8,105 nucleotides of DNA, taken from the NCBI GenBank assembly GCA_947488635.1, contig CANLAY010000037.1:1-8105 (forward strand). Reading direction: 5' to 3'. The stretch is from Candidatus Nanopelagicaceae bacterium. Lineage in GTDB: Bacteria > Actinomycetota > Actinomycetes > Nanopelagicales > Nanopelagicaceae. The position numbers were made by a program, and so were the translations under genes. Below are positions 1 through 5,985 of this stretch, in pieces; position 1 is the stretch's first letter; every line of letters starts with the position of its first letter. Under the pieces are notes generated by a model. It was given only the letters and a program-made list of their open reading frames with translations. It ran no database searches and was not told the origin of the DNA.

Positions 1-1
1 T

Positions 2-688
2 GGAAATGTGCCAAGTAGTAAAGATGCCCAAAAGCCATCTCTGGCTTCACTTTGGGAAGGTGTGCAATACGCATTTGGGCGACCAGATTTATTGGGAACT
101 TACTTCATCGATTTAACTGCGATGTTCTTTGCCTTTCCGAATGCACTGTTTCCATTCTGGGCAGATCAGCTTGGCGTGCCCTGGGCACTGGGAATGTTTT
201 ATGCCGCCGGCACAGTTGGCGCCGTCGCAATTACTTTGACTAGTAAATGGACCACGACATATCGCTTCCATGGTCGAGCAGTTATCTGGGGGGCGCTCGG
301 TTGGGGCGCAGCCATTGCCTTAGCCGGAATATCTAACTCGCTGATTCTGGTTTTGATTTTCTTAGCAGCAGCCGGCGCCGCCGATATGGTCAGTGCTCTC
401 TTTCGCGGCAACATCTGGAACCAAACAATCCCCGATGAATACCGAGGTCGGTTAGCTGGAATCGAATTATTGTCATATTCAGTCGGTCCATTGGCAGGGC
501 AAATGCGTGCTGCTGGCATGGCCAGTGTTACTAGCCTGAGTATCTCGGTAACTTCTGGCGGTGTTATCTGCATGGCAATTGTCGGAATTTTGGGAATTTT
601 CATGGTCAAATTCCGAAAATATGATGTCCAAACCAACGAATTTGCAGTTGCTGAGCGCATAAAACGGGCAAAAATGGGTAAAGAATAA
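2..688 (+). CDS. MFS transporter, C-terminal half (partial, 5' end outside window)
   Basis: The reading frame is open from the window edge to TAA at 686-688, so the GTG at 8-10 is probably an internal valine and the true start lies upstream. About 228 residues remain. They begin with the hydrophilic central loop that joins the two six-helix halves of a major facilitator protein (segment SLWEGVQYAFGRPDLLGTY), followed by about six hydrophobic segments, which fits TM7-TM12. The loop and the following 'DLTAMFFAFPNALFP' segment resemble the MFS_3/EntS-like group of Pfam, often annotated as efflux pumps. A loop with 'DEYRGRLAGIE' matches the conserved arginine-rich turn between TM10 and TM11. The C-terminus is a short, basic cytoplasmic tail. 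The substrate cannot be read from this part. The gene is followed by a 221-bp spacer, so it is probably the end of its transcription unit. Family call is firm; efflux role is inferred. Confidence 0.85.
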   Translation, partial: GNVPSSKDAQKPSLASLWEGVQYAFGRPDLLGTYFIDLTAMFFAFPNALFPFWADQLGVPWALGMFYAAGTVGAVAITLTSKWTTTYRFHGRAVIWGALGWGAAIALAGISNSLILVLIFLAAAGAADMVSALFRGNIWNQTIPDEYRGRLAGIELLSYSVGPLAGQMRAAGMASVTSLSISVTSGGVICMAIVGILGIFMVKFRKYDVQTNEFAVAERIKRAKMGKE

Positions 689-768
689 TTTCCATCTTAC
701 ATTTCAATGCTTTCATAAATAATTTCAATAATTGCGATTTGAAAATAATTCGCAAAAATTGCGATAAC

Positions 769-819
769 GCATAAATAAATCAAAAAAAGTATTTGCGACA
801 CGCACCAATTTATTTATGC
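769..819. repeat. 12-bp perfect inverted repeat with 27-nt spacer
   Basis: The left arm GCATAAATAAAT (769-780) is the exact reverse complement of the right arm ATTTATTTATGC (808-819). The spacer holds an A-run and TTGCGACACGC. It may be an operator, a hairpin in the leader or terminator region, or a chance product of AT-rich sequence. The spacer is long for a terminator, and no T-run directly follows the right arm. Confidence 0.6.
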
Positions 820-898
820 AAAATGTTGGCATTTTTTTCATTTACCTGTCACGCTTATCCACGAACAGGTTTGGGTGACGGATCCGAACCATTCCGAT

Positions 899-903
899 AG
901 GAG
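899..903 (+). promoter_or_regulatory. Ribosome binding site of the histone-like gene
   Basis: AGGAG lies six nucleotides before the GTG at 910-912. This spacing supports GTG as the true start; no ATG lies in frame nearby. Confidence 0.75.
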
Positions 904-909
904 TAACAC

Positions 910-1299
910 GTGGCCGCAGCAAAGAAAACTGCTCCAAAGAAGCGCAAGAAGGCAGCTGCTAAACCAGCAGCAGCCCCAAAGAAGCGTAAGAAAGCAGCTG
1001 CTAAGCCAGCTGCTGCAAAGAAAGCCGCTCCAAAGCGTCGCAAGAAGGCAGCTGCTAAGCCAGCTGCTGCAAAGAAAGCCGCTCCAAAGCGTCGCAAGAA
1101 GGCAGCTGCTAAGCCAGCTGCTAAGAAAGCCGCTCCAAAGCGTCGCAAGAAGGCAGCTGCTAAGAAGGCTGCTCCAAAGCGTCGCAAGAAGGCAGCTGCT
1201 AAGCCAGCTGCTCCAAAGCGTCGCAAGAAGGCAGCTGCTAAGCCAGCTGCTAAGAAGGCTGCTCCAAAGCGCCGCAAGAAGGCTGCTAAGAAGAAGTAG
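910..1299 (+). CDS. Histone H1-like Lys/Ala/Pro/Arg-rich DNA-binding protein
   Basis: The 129-residue product uses only six amino acid types: M, A, K, R, P and a single T. It is made of eight blocks of the form PK(K/R)RKKAA, two PKKRKK near the start and six PKRRKK after, joined by short A/K/P linkers such as KPAAAKKAA. Such sequences are unfolded and very basic in solution and bind DNA or RNA non-specifically. They resemble the C-terminal tails of actinobacterial HupB and eukaryotic linker histone H1. Here no HU-like globular domain precedes the tail, so it is a free-standing tail-type nucleoid protein. GTG start with AGGAG six nucleotides upstream, TAG stop, and a strong terminator 12 nt later mark a single-gene unit. 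A role in nucleoid compaction or protection is inferred from composition. Composition makes homology searches unreliable, so the exact ortholog group is unknown. Confidence 0.85.
   Translation: MAAAKKTAPKKRKKAAAKPAAAPKKRKKAAAKPAAAKKAAPKRRKKAAAKPAAAKKAAPKRRKKAAAKPAAKKAAPKRRKKAAAKKAAPKRRKKAAAKPAAPKRRKKAAAKPAAKKAAPKRRKKAAKKK
1021..1283 (+). repeat. Tandem in-frame DNA repeats inside the histone-like gene
   Basis: Near-identical units begin at 1021, 1075, 1126 and 1165 (spacings 54, 51 and 39 bp, all multiples of three) with further partial copies to about 1283. The first 48 nt of the units at 1021 and 1075 are identical. Units vary in length by whole codons, as expected for slippage or recombination that keeps the frame. 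The codon choice is also repeated, which points to recent duplication rather than selection on protein composition alone. Confidence 0.85.
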
Positions 1300-1311
1300 T
1301 CATCAACAATT

Positions 1312-1348
1312 AAAAATCCCCGCCACTTTATGTGGCGGGGATTTTTTT
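1312..1348. terminator. Bidirectional intrinsic terminator between convergent genes
   Basis: A nine-base-pair GC-rich stem, CCCCGCCAC (1318-1326) with GTGGCGGGG (1332-1340), encloses the five-base loop TTTAT. The stem is flanked by an A-run (1312-1316) on the left and seven T residues (1342-1348) on the right. Read on plus, it ends the histone-like transcript 12 nt after its stop codon. Read on minus, the A-run becomes a T-run and it can also end the MarR transcript, whose stop codon is at 1372-1374. Confidence 0.93.
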
Positions 1349-1371
1349 GTGCAGTTTTTCAATCTAACGAG

Positions 1372-1884
1372 TTACTTAATCTCATCTCTTAAGCCATTTC
1401 CTACCCGTTCAAATATTTCGGCTAAAACTATTTGATCAGCCTTGCTTAACTTATCTACAAATCTTGATCTAACACTTGCCACATGATCCGGGGCAGCAGC
1501 CACAATTGCTTTCCAACCTTTGGTAGTCATAACTGCAAAGAAGCCACGTTTATCATCTGGGCAAGCTTCGCGCCGAACCCAACCGGCTTCTTCCATTACC
1601 TTCATGCGATGTGAAAGACGTGAGCGCGAGAGCATGGCAATTTCAGCCAATTCAGCCATGCGCATGCGGCGATCTGGGGCATCACTTAATTGGGCCAAGA
1701 TTTCATAATCTGCCATCGATAAATCATGTTGATCTAAATCAGTATCTAACGCTTCGAGCAATCGACGACTAGCCACAATATATCTACGCCAAGCAGCCAT
1801 CTCGGTTGGGGTCAGCCAATTGGGTTCGCCTTTATTTGCTGCGCTGATGGGCTTTTCACCTTGAGGAGATTTTTCTAGTGCCAT
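1372..1884 (-). CDS. MarR-family winged-helix transcriptional regulator
   Basis: The 170-residue protein has the MarR layout. An N-terminal dimerisation helix (about 25-55, WLTPTEMAAWRRYIVASRRL) is followed by 'LSMADYEILAQLSDAPDRRMRM' (55-76). A helix-turn-helix (about 77-100) has recognition helix LSRSRLSHRMKVMEEAG. A wing (105-120, REACPDDKRGFFAVMT) has the family's D-(K/R)-R-G/A turn, and a C-terminal dimerisation helix ends the protein. MarR proteins act as dimers in the cytoplasm and usually release DNA when they bind small phenolic ligands or are oxidised. The only cysteine is C108, at the wing, so a redox role is possible but unsupported. The gene diverges from the M13 peptidase gene with a 71-bp shared control region holding a palindrome. 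The start has no Shine-Dalgarno sequence and looks leaderless. The ligand and regulon are unknown; autoregulation is inferred. Confidence 0.93.
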   Translation of the reverse strand: MALEKSPQGEKPISAANKGEPNWLTPTEMAAWRRYIVASRRLLEALDTDLDQHDLSMADYEILAQLSDAPDRRMRMAELAEIAMLSRSRLSHRMKVMEEAGWVRREACPDDKRGFFAVMTTKGWKAIVAAAPDHVASVRSRFVDKLSKADQIVLAEIFERVGNGLRDEIK

Positions 1885-1891
1885 AGGGTTA

Positions 1892-1918
1892 AGTGTAGAT
1901 TAAATGTTGAAGCTTCAA
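1892..1918 (-). promoter_or_regulatory. Predicted leaderless promoter of the MarR gene
   Basis: On the minus strand a -10 box TACACT (1897-1892) fits the actinobacterial TANNNT pattern. It ends seven nucleotides before the ATG (1884-1882), so transcription would start at or next to the start codon. TTGAAG (1918-1913) lies 15 nt upstream as a -35 candidate and sits inside the palindrome. No Shine-Dalgarno sequence is present in the bases before the ATG. Confidence 0.55.
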
Positions 1919-1919
1919 C
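1906..1919. promoter_or_regulatory. Perfect 14-bp palindrome, candidate MarR operator
   Basis: GTTGAAGCTTCAAC reads the same on both strands. TTG...CAA half-sites in a palindrome of this size are typical for MarR-family dimers. It lies between the divergent marR and peptidase starts and covers the likely -35 box of marR, so binding would block marR transcription. It is 36 bp upstream of the peptidase ATG, close enough to affect that gene too. Confidence 0.7.
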
Positions 1920-1951
1920 TACTTTTAAAGCCACTTTAAACGAGCAAGGGA
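1920..1951 (+). promoter_or_regulatory. Possible -10 box and ribosome binding site of the M13 peptidase gene
   Basis: TACTTT (1920-1925) fits TANNNT and abuts the MarR palindrome; no good -35 box is seen at the right distance. AAGGGA (1946-1951) lies four nucleotides before the ATG at 1956 and is an acceptable Shine-Dalgarno sequence. Unlike marR, this gene therefore seems to have a short leader. Confidence 0.4.
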
Positions 1952-1955
1952 AACC

Positions 1956-3938
1956 ATGACTAATCCAATTGCTAAGCCACTAGATATTGAAAAGCAACCA
2001 GCAAGCGGAATCGATAACTCTCATATCGATAACACTTTTCGTCCGCAAGATGACCTCTTTCGGTACTTCAATGGCACCTGGCTAAAAAACCATGAGATCC
2101 CGCAAGATCGCGCATCCGATGGAATTTTTTACACGCTTCACTTAGCGGCCGAAGCTCAGGTTCGCGAAATCATTGAGACCGCCAAAGGCGATGGCAATGC
2201 CCAGAAGATTCGCGATTTATATGACTGCTTCTTAGATACCGAAGCAATTGCCAGAGCTGGCATCACTCCCCTGCTGGAAGATCTTGCCGCCATCGATGCA
2301 ATCCAAACTCGTGATCAATTTATTAAGGTGATGGCAGATCTGGAAATGCGTGGATTAGGTGGCGCGTTTGGGCTGGGTATTTATGGCGATGCTAAAAACT
2401 CTGGAATGAATATTGTTTATCTGGGACAAGGCGGATTATCACTTCCCGACGAGGCTTACTATCGCGAAGAACAATACGAAGAAATTCGCCAGGCCTTTAA
2501 AGTCCATGTGGCCAAGATGTTCGCACTTGCCCAGATAGATGGCGGCGCCGAGTTAGCCGATGCGATTTATGGTCTCGAAGCTCAGATTGCTTCACATCAT
2601 TTTGATCAAGTAAAAGATCGCGATGTTGAGCTGACCTATAACAAGACGACCTTTGCCGAACTCTGCGCCCTAGCCCCACACTTTGATTGGGCCACTTGGC
2701 TGGAGCACAGCCAGATTCCAAAATCGGCCTTTGCCGAGGTAGTTGTTCAACAGCCACCATTTTTTGCGGGGCTATCTGCCATCCTAGAAAATTTCGAGCC
2801 CAAGCCTTGGCAGGCATGGATGAAATGGCAGTTGATTTCTGGTGCTGCTGCTTATCTGCCGGAAGAATTTGTAAACCAAAACTTTGATTTCTATGCCAAG
2901 ACTTTATCGGGCACCCCAGAAATTCGAGTTCGTTGGAAGCGCGCAATTTCTTTTGTCGAAGGCGCACTTGGCGAAGCTATTGGCTCAATTTATGTGCAGC
3001 GCCATTTTTCGGCAGGCGCCAAAGTTGCGATGTTAGATCTCGTGGCTAATTTGATTGAGGCATACCGCATCAGCATTAGCGAGCTCTCCTGGATGAGCCC
3101 AGAGACCAAAGCGAAGGCGCTAGATAAGTTAGCTAAGTTCACGCCAAAGATTGGCTATCCCGACAAGTGGCGCGATTATTCGGCGTTAACAATTAAGCGC
3201 GATGGTCTATTTGAAAATATTGGCCGGATTACCAAATTTGCCCGCGATCTAGAACTGGCCAAAATCGGTAAGCCAGTTGATAAAACGGAATGGCTGATGA
3301 CCCCGCAGACTGTAAATGCTTATTACCATCCGATCCAAAACGAGATCGTCTTTCCAGCAGCGATCCTGCAGCCACCTTTCTTTGATCTAGCAGTTGATAT
3401 GGCGGCAAATTACGGCGCGATTGGGGCAGTTATCGGACATGAGATCGGCCATGGCTTTGATGATCAAGGTTCTAAATTCGATGGCGATGGCAACATGATC
3501 GATTGGTGGACGCCGAGTGATCGCAGCGAATTTGAAAAACGCGCCAATATGTTGATTAAACAATTTGATGCACTCTTTCCAGAACAGACCCCAGATATCC
3601 ATGTAAACGGGGCGCTAACGGTCGGAGAAAACATTGGCGACCTTGGTGGGTTAGCAATTGGATTTAAAGCCTATAAATTGGCTCTAACGGGCGCTCAAGC
3701 GCCGGTAATTGATGGTTTAACGGGCGAACAACGTTTCTTCTTATCTTATGCGCAAGCTTGGCGCGGAAAAGTGCGTGCCGAAGAGTTACGTCGTCGTATT
3801 GCAACAGATCCGCATTCCCCTAATGAGTTCCGCTGCAACGCCATCGTTGCCAATCTCAAGGACTTTTATGATGCCTTTGAAGTTACCGAAGGCGACAAAT
3901 TATGGCTGGCCGAAAGCGAGAGAGTAGAGATCTGGTAA
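1956..3938 (+). CDS. pepO: M13-family zinc metalloendopeptidase (neprilysin/PepO-like)
   Basis: At 660 residues this is a full-length bacterial M13 peptidase. The N-terminal domain opens with the family segment DLFRYFNGTWLKNHEIPQDR (about 33-52). The catalytic domain has NAYY (454-457, substrate-backbone binding), the zinc motif HEIGH (H495, E496, H499), and ENIGD with the third zinc ligand E558 and the supporting D562. The C-terminus keeps FRCNAIVANLKDFYDAF and the final RVEIW seen across the family. All catalytic residues are present, so it should be active. No signal peptide or membrane segment precedes the peptidase, so it is probably cytoplasmic and cleaves oligopeptides, as for other soluble PepO proteins. 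It diverges from a MarR gene and precedes tgt by 19 nt. Control by MarR is inferred from position. The symbol is by family resemblance; substrate is not known. Confidence 0.94.
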   Translation: MTNPIAKPLDIEKQPASGIDNSHIDNTFRPQDDLFRYFNGTWLKNHEIPQDRASDGIFYTLHLAAEAQVREIIETAKGDGNAQKIRDLYDCFLDTEAIARAGITPLLEDLAAIDAIQTRDQFIKVMADLEMRGLGGAFGLGIYGDAKNSGMNIVYLGQGGLSLPDEAYYREEQYEEIRQAFKVHVAKMFALAQIDGGAELADAIYGLEAQIASHHFDQVKDRDVELTYNKTTFAELCALAPHFDWATWLEHSQIPKSAFAEVVVQQPPFFAGLSAILENFEPKPWQAWMKWQLISGAAAYLPEEFVNQNFDFYAKTLSGTPEIRVRWKRAISFVEGALGEAIGSIYVQRHFSAGAKVAMLDLVANLIEAYRISISELSWMSPETKAKALDKLAKFTPKIGYPDKWRDYSALTIKRDGLFENIGRITKFARDLELAKIGKPVDKTEWLMTPQTVNAYYHPIQNEIVFPAAILQPPFFDLAVDMAANYGAIGAVIGHEIGHGFDDQGSKFDGDGNMIDWWTPSDRSEFEKRANMLIKQFDALFPEQTPDIHVNGALTVGENIGDLGGLAIGFKAYKLALTGAQAPVIDGLTGEQRFFLSYAQAWRGKVRAEELRRRIATDPHSPNEFRCNAIVANLKDFYDAFEVTEGDKLWLAESERVEIW

Positions 3939-3944
3939 CTCTGC

Positions 3945-3957
3945 GACAATACCTTTC
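3945..3957 (+). promoter_or_regulatory. Possible leaderless promoter for tgt
   Basis: GACAAT (3945-3950) keeps the A2 and T6 positions of a TANNNT -10 box and ends seven nucleotides before the tgt ATG. The 19-nt gap contains no Shine-Dalgarno-like sequence. The arrangement mirrors the marR start. No clear -35 box is seen in the end of the upstream gene, and read-through from the peptidase gene is also possible. Confidence 0.4.
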
Positions 3958-5211
3958 ATGTCTAGCAATGCAAGCCCCGGTTTCAAGTTCGAGATCGAGA
4001 AGTCGGCTGAGAATTCCTTTGCCCGAACTGGCACGCTAACCACCCCAAATGGGGTTGTAGAAACACCTGCCTTCATTCCAGTAGGCACCAAAGCCACAGT
4101 TAAATCGGTGCTGCCTGAAGCAATGCGCGAACTAGGAGCCCAAGCTCTTCTAGCAAATGCTTACCACCTCTACTTACAGCCAGGTCCAGAAATTCTTGAT
4201 GCAGCTGGCGGCTTATCAAAGTTTATGAACTGGAATGGCCCTACCTTTACCGATAGCGGTGGCTTTCAAGTTTTATCACTTGGTGTGGGCTTTAAGAAAG
4301 TCCTAGCGATGGACTCCAAGACTTTTCGCGCCGATGATGTAATTGCTGATAACAAGCAACGCTTAGCTCATGTCGATGACGAAGGTGTTACTTTCAAATC
4401 ACATTTAAATGGTTCGATGCATCGTTTTACCCCAGAAGTTTCGATGCAGATTCAGCATCAAATTGGCGCCGACGTAATGTTTGCCTTCGATGAATGCACT
4501 ACTTTGCATAACACTCGCGGCTATCAAGAGCGTGCAATGGAACGTACTTATGCCTGGGCAATTCGTTGTCTAGATGAACATAACCGACTAACAATTGAGC
4601 GAGCCGATAAGCCATACCAAGCGCTCTTTGGCGTTATTCAAGGCGCCCAGTATGAAGACTTGCGTAGTAAAGCTGCCAAAGATTTAGGTTCACTTGAATC
4701 ATCGGGGATTTCATTTGATGGTTTCGGAATTGGTGGAGCGCTAGATAAAGATTCACTGGGCACGATTGTGCAATGGGTAAATAGCGAACTGCCCGAAGAA
4801 AAACCTAAGCATTTACTTGGTATTGGCGCCCCAGAAGATCTATTTGTGGGGGTTGAAAGCGGTATCGATACTTTCGATTGCGTACTCGCATCAAGAATTG
4901 CTCGGTCAAGTGCGGTCTACACAATGACTGGCCGCTATAACTTAACTAATGCCACATACAAGCGAGATTTCAACGCGATTGATAGTCAATGTGATTGCTA
5001 CACCTGCACTAACTACACCCGCGCATATCTAAACCACTTATTCCACGGCAAAGAAATGATTGCAGCAACACTTGCCACAATTCATAACGAACGTTTCGTA
5101 GTGCGGTTAGTTGATCAGATGCGAGCAGCCCTTAAGACTGGTCACTTCTTTGATCTAAAGGATGAATTCATGGGTCGCTTTAAACATAAATCAGGTCAAC
5201 ACCACGACTGA
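3958..5211 (+). CDS. tgt: tRNA-guanine transglycosylase
   Basis: The enzyme exchanges guanine-34 in tRNAs with GUN anticodons (Asp, Asn, His, Tyr) for preQ1 or queuine, in the queuosine pathway. The 417-residue product spans the TIM barrel. TDSGGFQ holds catalytic D99, AFDECT holds D178, and GIDTFDCV holds the nucleophile D307. GVIQGAQYEDLR and GFGIGGAL form the base pocket. The structural zinc site is C345, C347, C350 (CDCYTC) and H376 (TIHN). It is somewhat longer than the roughly 375 residues of the E. coli enzyme, mainly from N- and C-terminal extensions. The segment CVLASRIARSSAVYT is the actinobacterial form of what reads CVMPTRNARNG in proteobacteria, which supports the host assignment. 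The residues after GIGG (ALDKD) differ from the E. coli and Zymomonas LAVGE. No other queuosine gene is in the window. Start ATG 3958 gives a normal N-terminus. Confidence 0.95.
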   Translation: MSSNASPGFKFEIEKSAENSFARTGTLTTPNGVVETPAFIPVGTKATVKSVLPEAMRELGAQALLANAYHLYLQPGPEILDAAGGLSKFMNWNGPTFTDSGGFQVLSLGVGFKKVLAMDSKTFRADDVIADNKQRLAHVDDEGVTFKSHLNGSMHRFTPEVSMQIQHQIGADVMFAFDECTTLHNTRGYQERAMERTYAWAIRCLDEHNRLTIERADKPYQALFGVIQGAQYEDLRSKAAKDLGSLESSGISFDGFGIGGALDKDSLGTIVQWVNSELPEEKPKHLLGIGAPEDLFVGVESGIDTFDCVLASRIARSSAVYTMTGRYNLTNATYKRDFNAIDSQCDCYTCTNYTRAYLNHLFHGKEMIAATLATIHNERFVVRLVDQMRAALKTGHFFDLKDEFMGRFKHKSGQHHD

Positions 5212-5223
5212 TTGAATTTAGAT

Positions 5224-5985
5224 TTAAATCGTAACGTCACGCTTAGCGGCGATGATTACTGGTCGACCATTTTCAAGCTTATGCACGCTGATGCGATCAT
5301 CAAATGCGCTACGTAGTTCGGGTGAGTGAATAACGGATTGTGATTCACCATCTAGTAGAACTCGGCCACTTTGCATGATGATGATTCGCTCTGCATACAT
5401 AGCACCCAAGGTGATGTCATGCATCGTTGAAATAATGGTGACGCCAGTTGCTTTAATCTCTTCAACTTTGTTGAGTACTGAAATCTGATGATGTAGATCA
5501 AGAGCACTGGTTGGTTCATCGAGCAACATGACTTCGGGTTCTTGAACTAGGGCACGCGCGATTAACACTCGCTGCATTTCTCCACCGGAAAGCGTATTTA
5601 CCAACTGGCTCTGCATACCTAATAGTTGAGTTGCTTCTAACATCTCATGAACAATACTGCGACTATGTGCACTCTCTTTGCCCCAACCATCTAACTTGGC
5701 GCGACCCAACATCACGTATTCAGCCACACTCATGGCCGCTGGAATTGATGGACGTTGTGGAACGAAGGCGATGTTTAGTGATTTGTTCTTAGCAATCTCT
5801 CGATCGTTATATTTAATCGATCCTGAATATGATTGCATACCAAGCATGGTGCGTAACAGCGTTGTCTTACCTGCGCCGTTAGGGCCTACTAAGCAGCTCC
5901 AGGTCCCTTCTGGAATATCCAAATTAATTGATTGCAAAACTTCAGCATTATCAAACCGCACTGAGAGATTTTCGATATTAATCAC
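5224..5985 (-). CDS. btuD: ABC transporter ATPase, cobalamin (BtuD-type) importer
   Basis: This 253-residue ATPase energises the importer encoded just upstream. All motifs are intact: Walker A GPNGAGKTT (34-42, K40), Q-loop Q77, signature LSGGEMQRV (132-140), Walker B with VMLLDEP (D156, E157), D-loop SALD (160-163) and switch H189. The overall form is that of FepC/BtuD/HmuV ATPases of type II importers; two copies should bind two permease subunits. Translation starts at GTG (5985-5983), which overlaps the permease TGA as GTGA, and GAGG lies six nucleotides upstream inside the permease gene, so the two are translationally coupled. The gene is last in its operon and ends 12 nt from the convergent tgt stop. 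Cobalamin as cargo comes from the riboswitch, not from the ATPase itself; heme or siderophore ATPases look the same at this level. Confidence 0.93.
   Translation of the reverse strand: MINIENLSVRFDNAEVLQSINLDIPEGTWSCLVGPNGAGKTTLLRTMLGMQSYSGSIKYNDREIAKNKSLNIAFVPQRPSIPAAMSVAEYVMLGRAKLDGWGKESAHSRSIVHEMLEATQLLGMQSQLVNTLSGGEMQRVLIARALVQEPEVMLLDEPTSALDLHHQISVLNKVEEIKATGVTIISTMHDITLGAMYAERIIIMQSGRVLLDGESQSVIHSPELRSAFDDRISVHKLENGRPVIIAAKRDVTI

Larger units (their letters stand above)
689..909. other. AT-rich intergenic spacer before the histone-like gene
   Basis: This 221-bp stretch contains no convincing gene. It is strongly AT-rich up to about 840 and more mixed after that. It holds four copies of TTGCGA or its complement, a long inverted repeat and a T-run near 832-838, where AAAATG (820-825) and CATTTT (830-835) could form a weak hairpin. 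That hairpin could end the upstream MFS transcript, but it is poor compared with the terminator at 1312-1348. The histone-like gene must be transcribed from somewhere here; TTGCGA at 793-798 followed 16 nt later by TATGCA at 815-820 is a weak candidate. ACCTGT (844-849) and ACAGGT (865-870) are complementary and may fold in the leader. No promoter is called with confidence. Confidence 0.6.

Noticed and set aside
199..660. Open frame on the minus strand antisense to the MFS gene
   Set aside because: The plus strand encodes a clear transporter with matching motifs; the antisense product has no recognisable features and no ribosome binding site.
855..863. TTATCCACG, one mismatch from a DnaA box
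   Set aside because: A single 8-of-9 match is expected by chance about once or twice in a window of this size on both strands. No cluster of boxes or dnaA/dnaN genes is present, so no origin is called.
855..1277. Long open frame on the minus strand across the histone-like gene, encoding an Ala/Leu/Phe/Arg-rich repetitive protein
   Set aside because: It is the antisense shadow of the AAG/GCT-rich repeats, which contain no stop codons in this frame. It lacks a ribosome binding site, and the plus-strand frame has start, Shine-Dalgarno site and terminator in the right places.
1021..1283. Regularly spaced repeats that could suggest a CRISPR array
   Set aside because: The units are contiguous, in frame, vary by codon multiples and have no unique spacers; they encode the protein repeats.
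875..1435. Plus-strand frame in a second register over the histone-like gene, rich in Gln/Leu/Arg
   Set aside because: It runs through the terminator hairpin into the convergent MarR gene and has no ribosome binding site. It is a by-product of the repeats.
2497..2967. Open frame on the minus strand inside the M13 peptidase gene
   Set aside because: It lies fully within a complete, motif-intact peptidase gene and its product resembles nothing.
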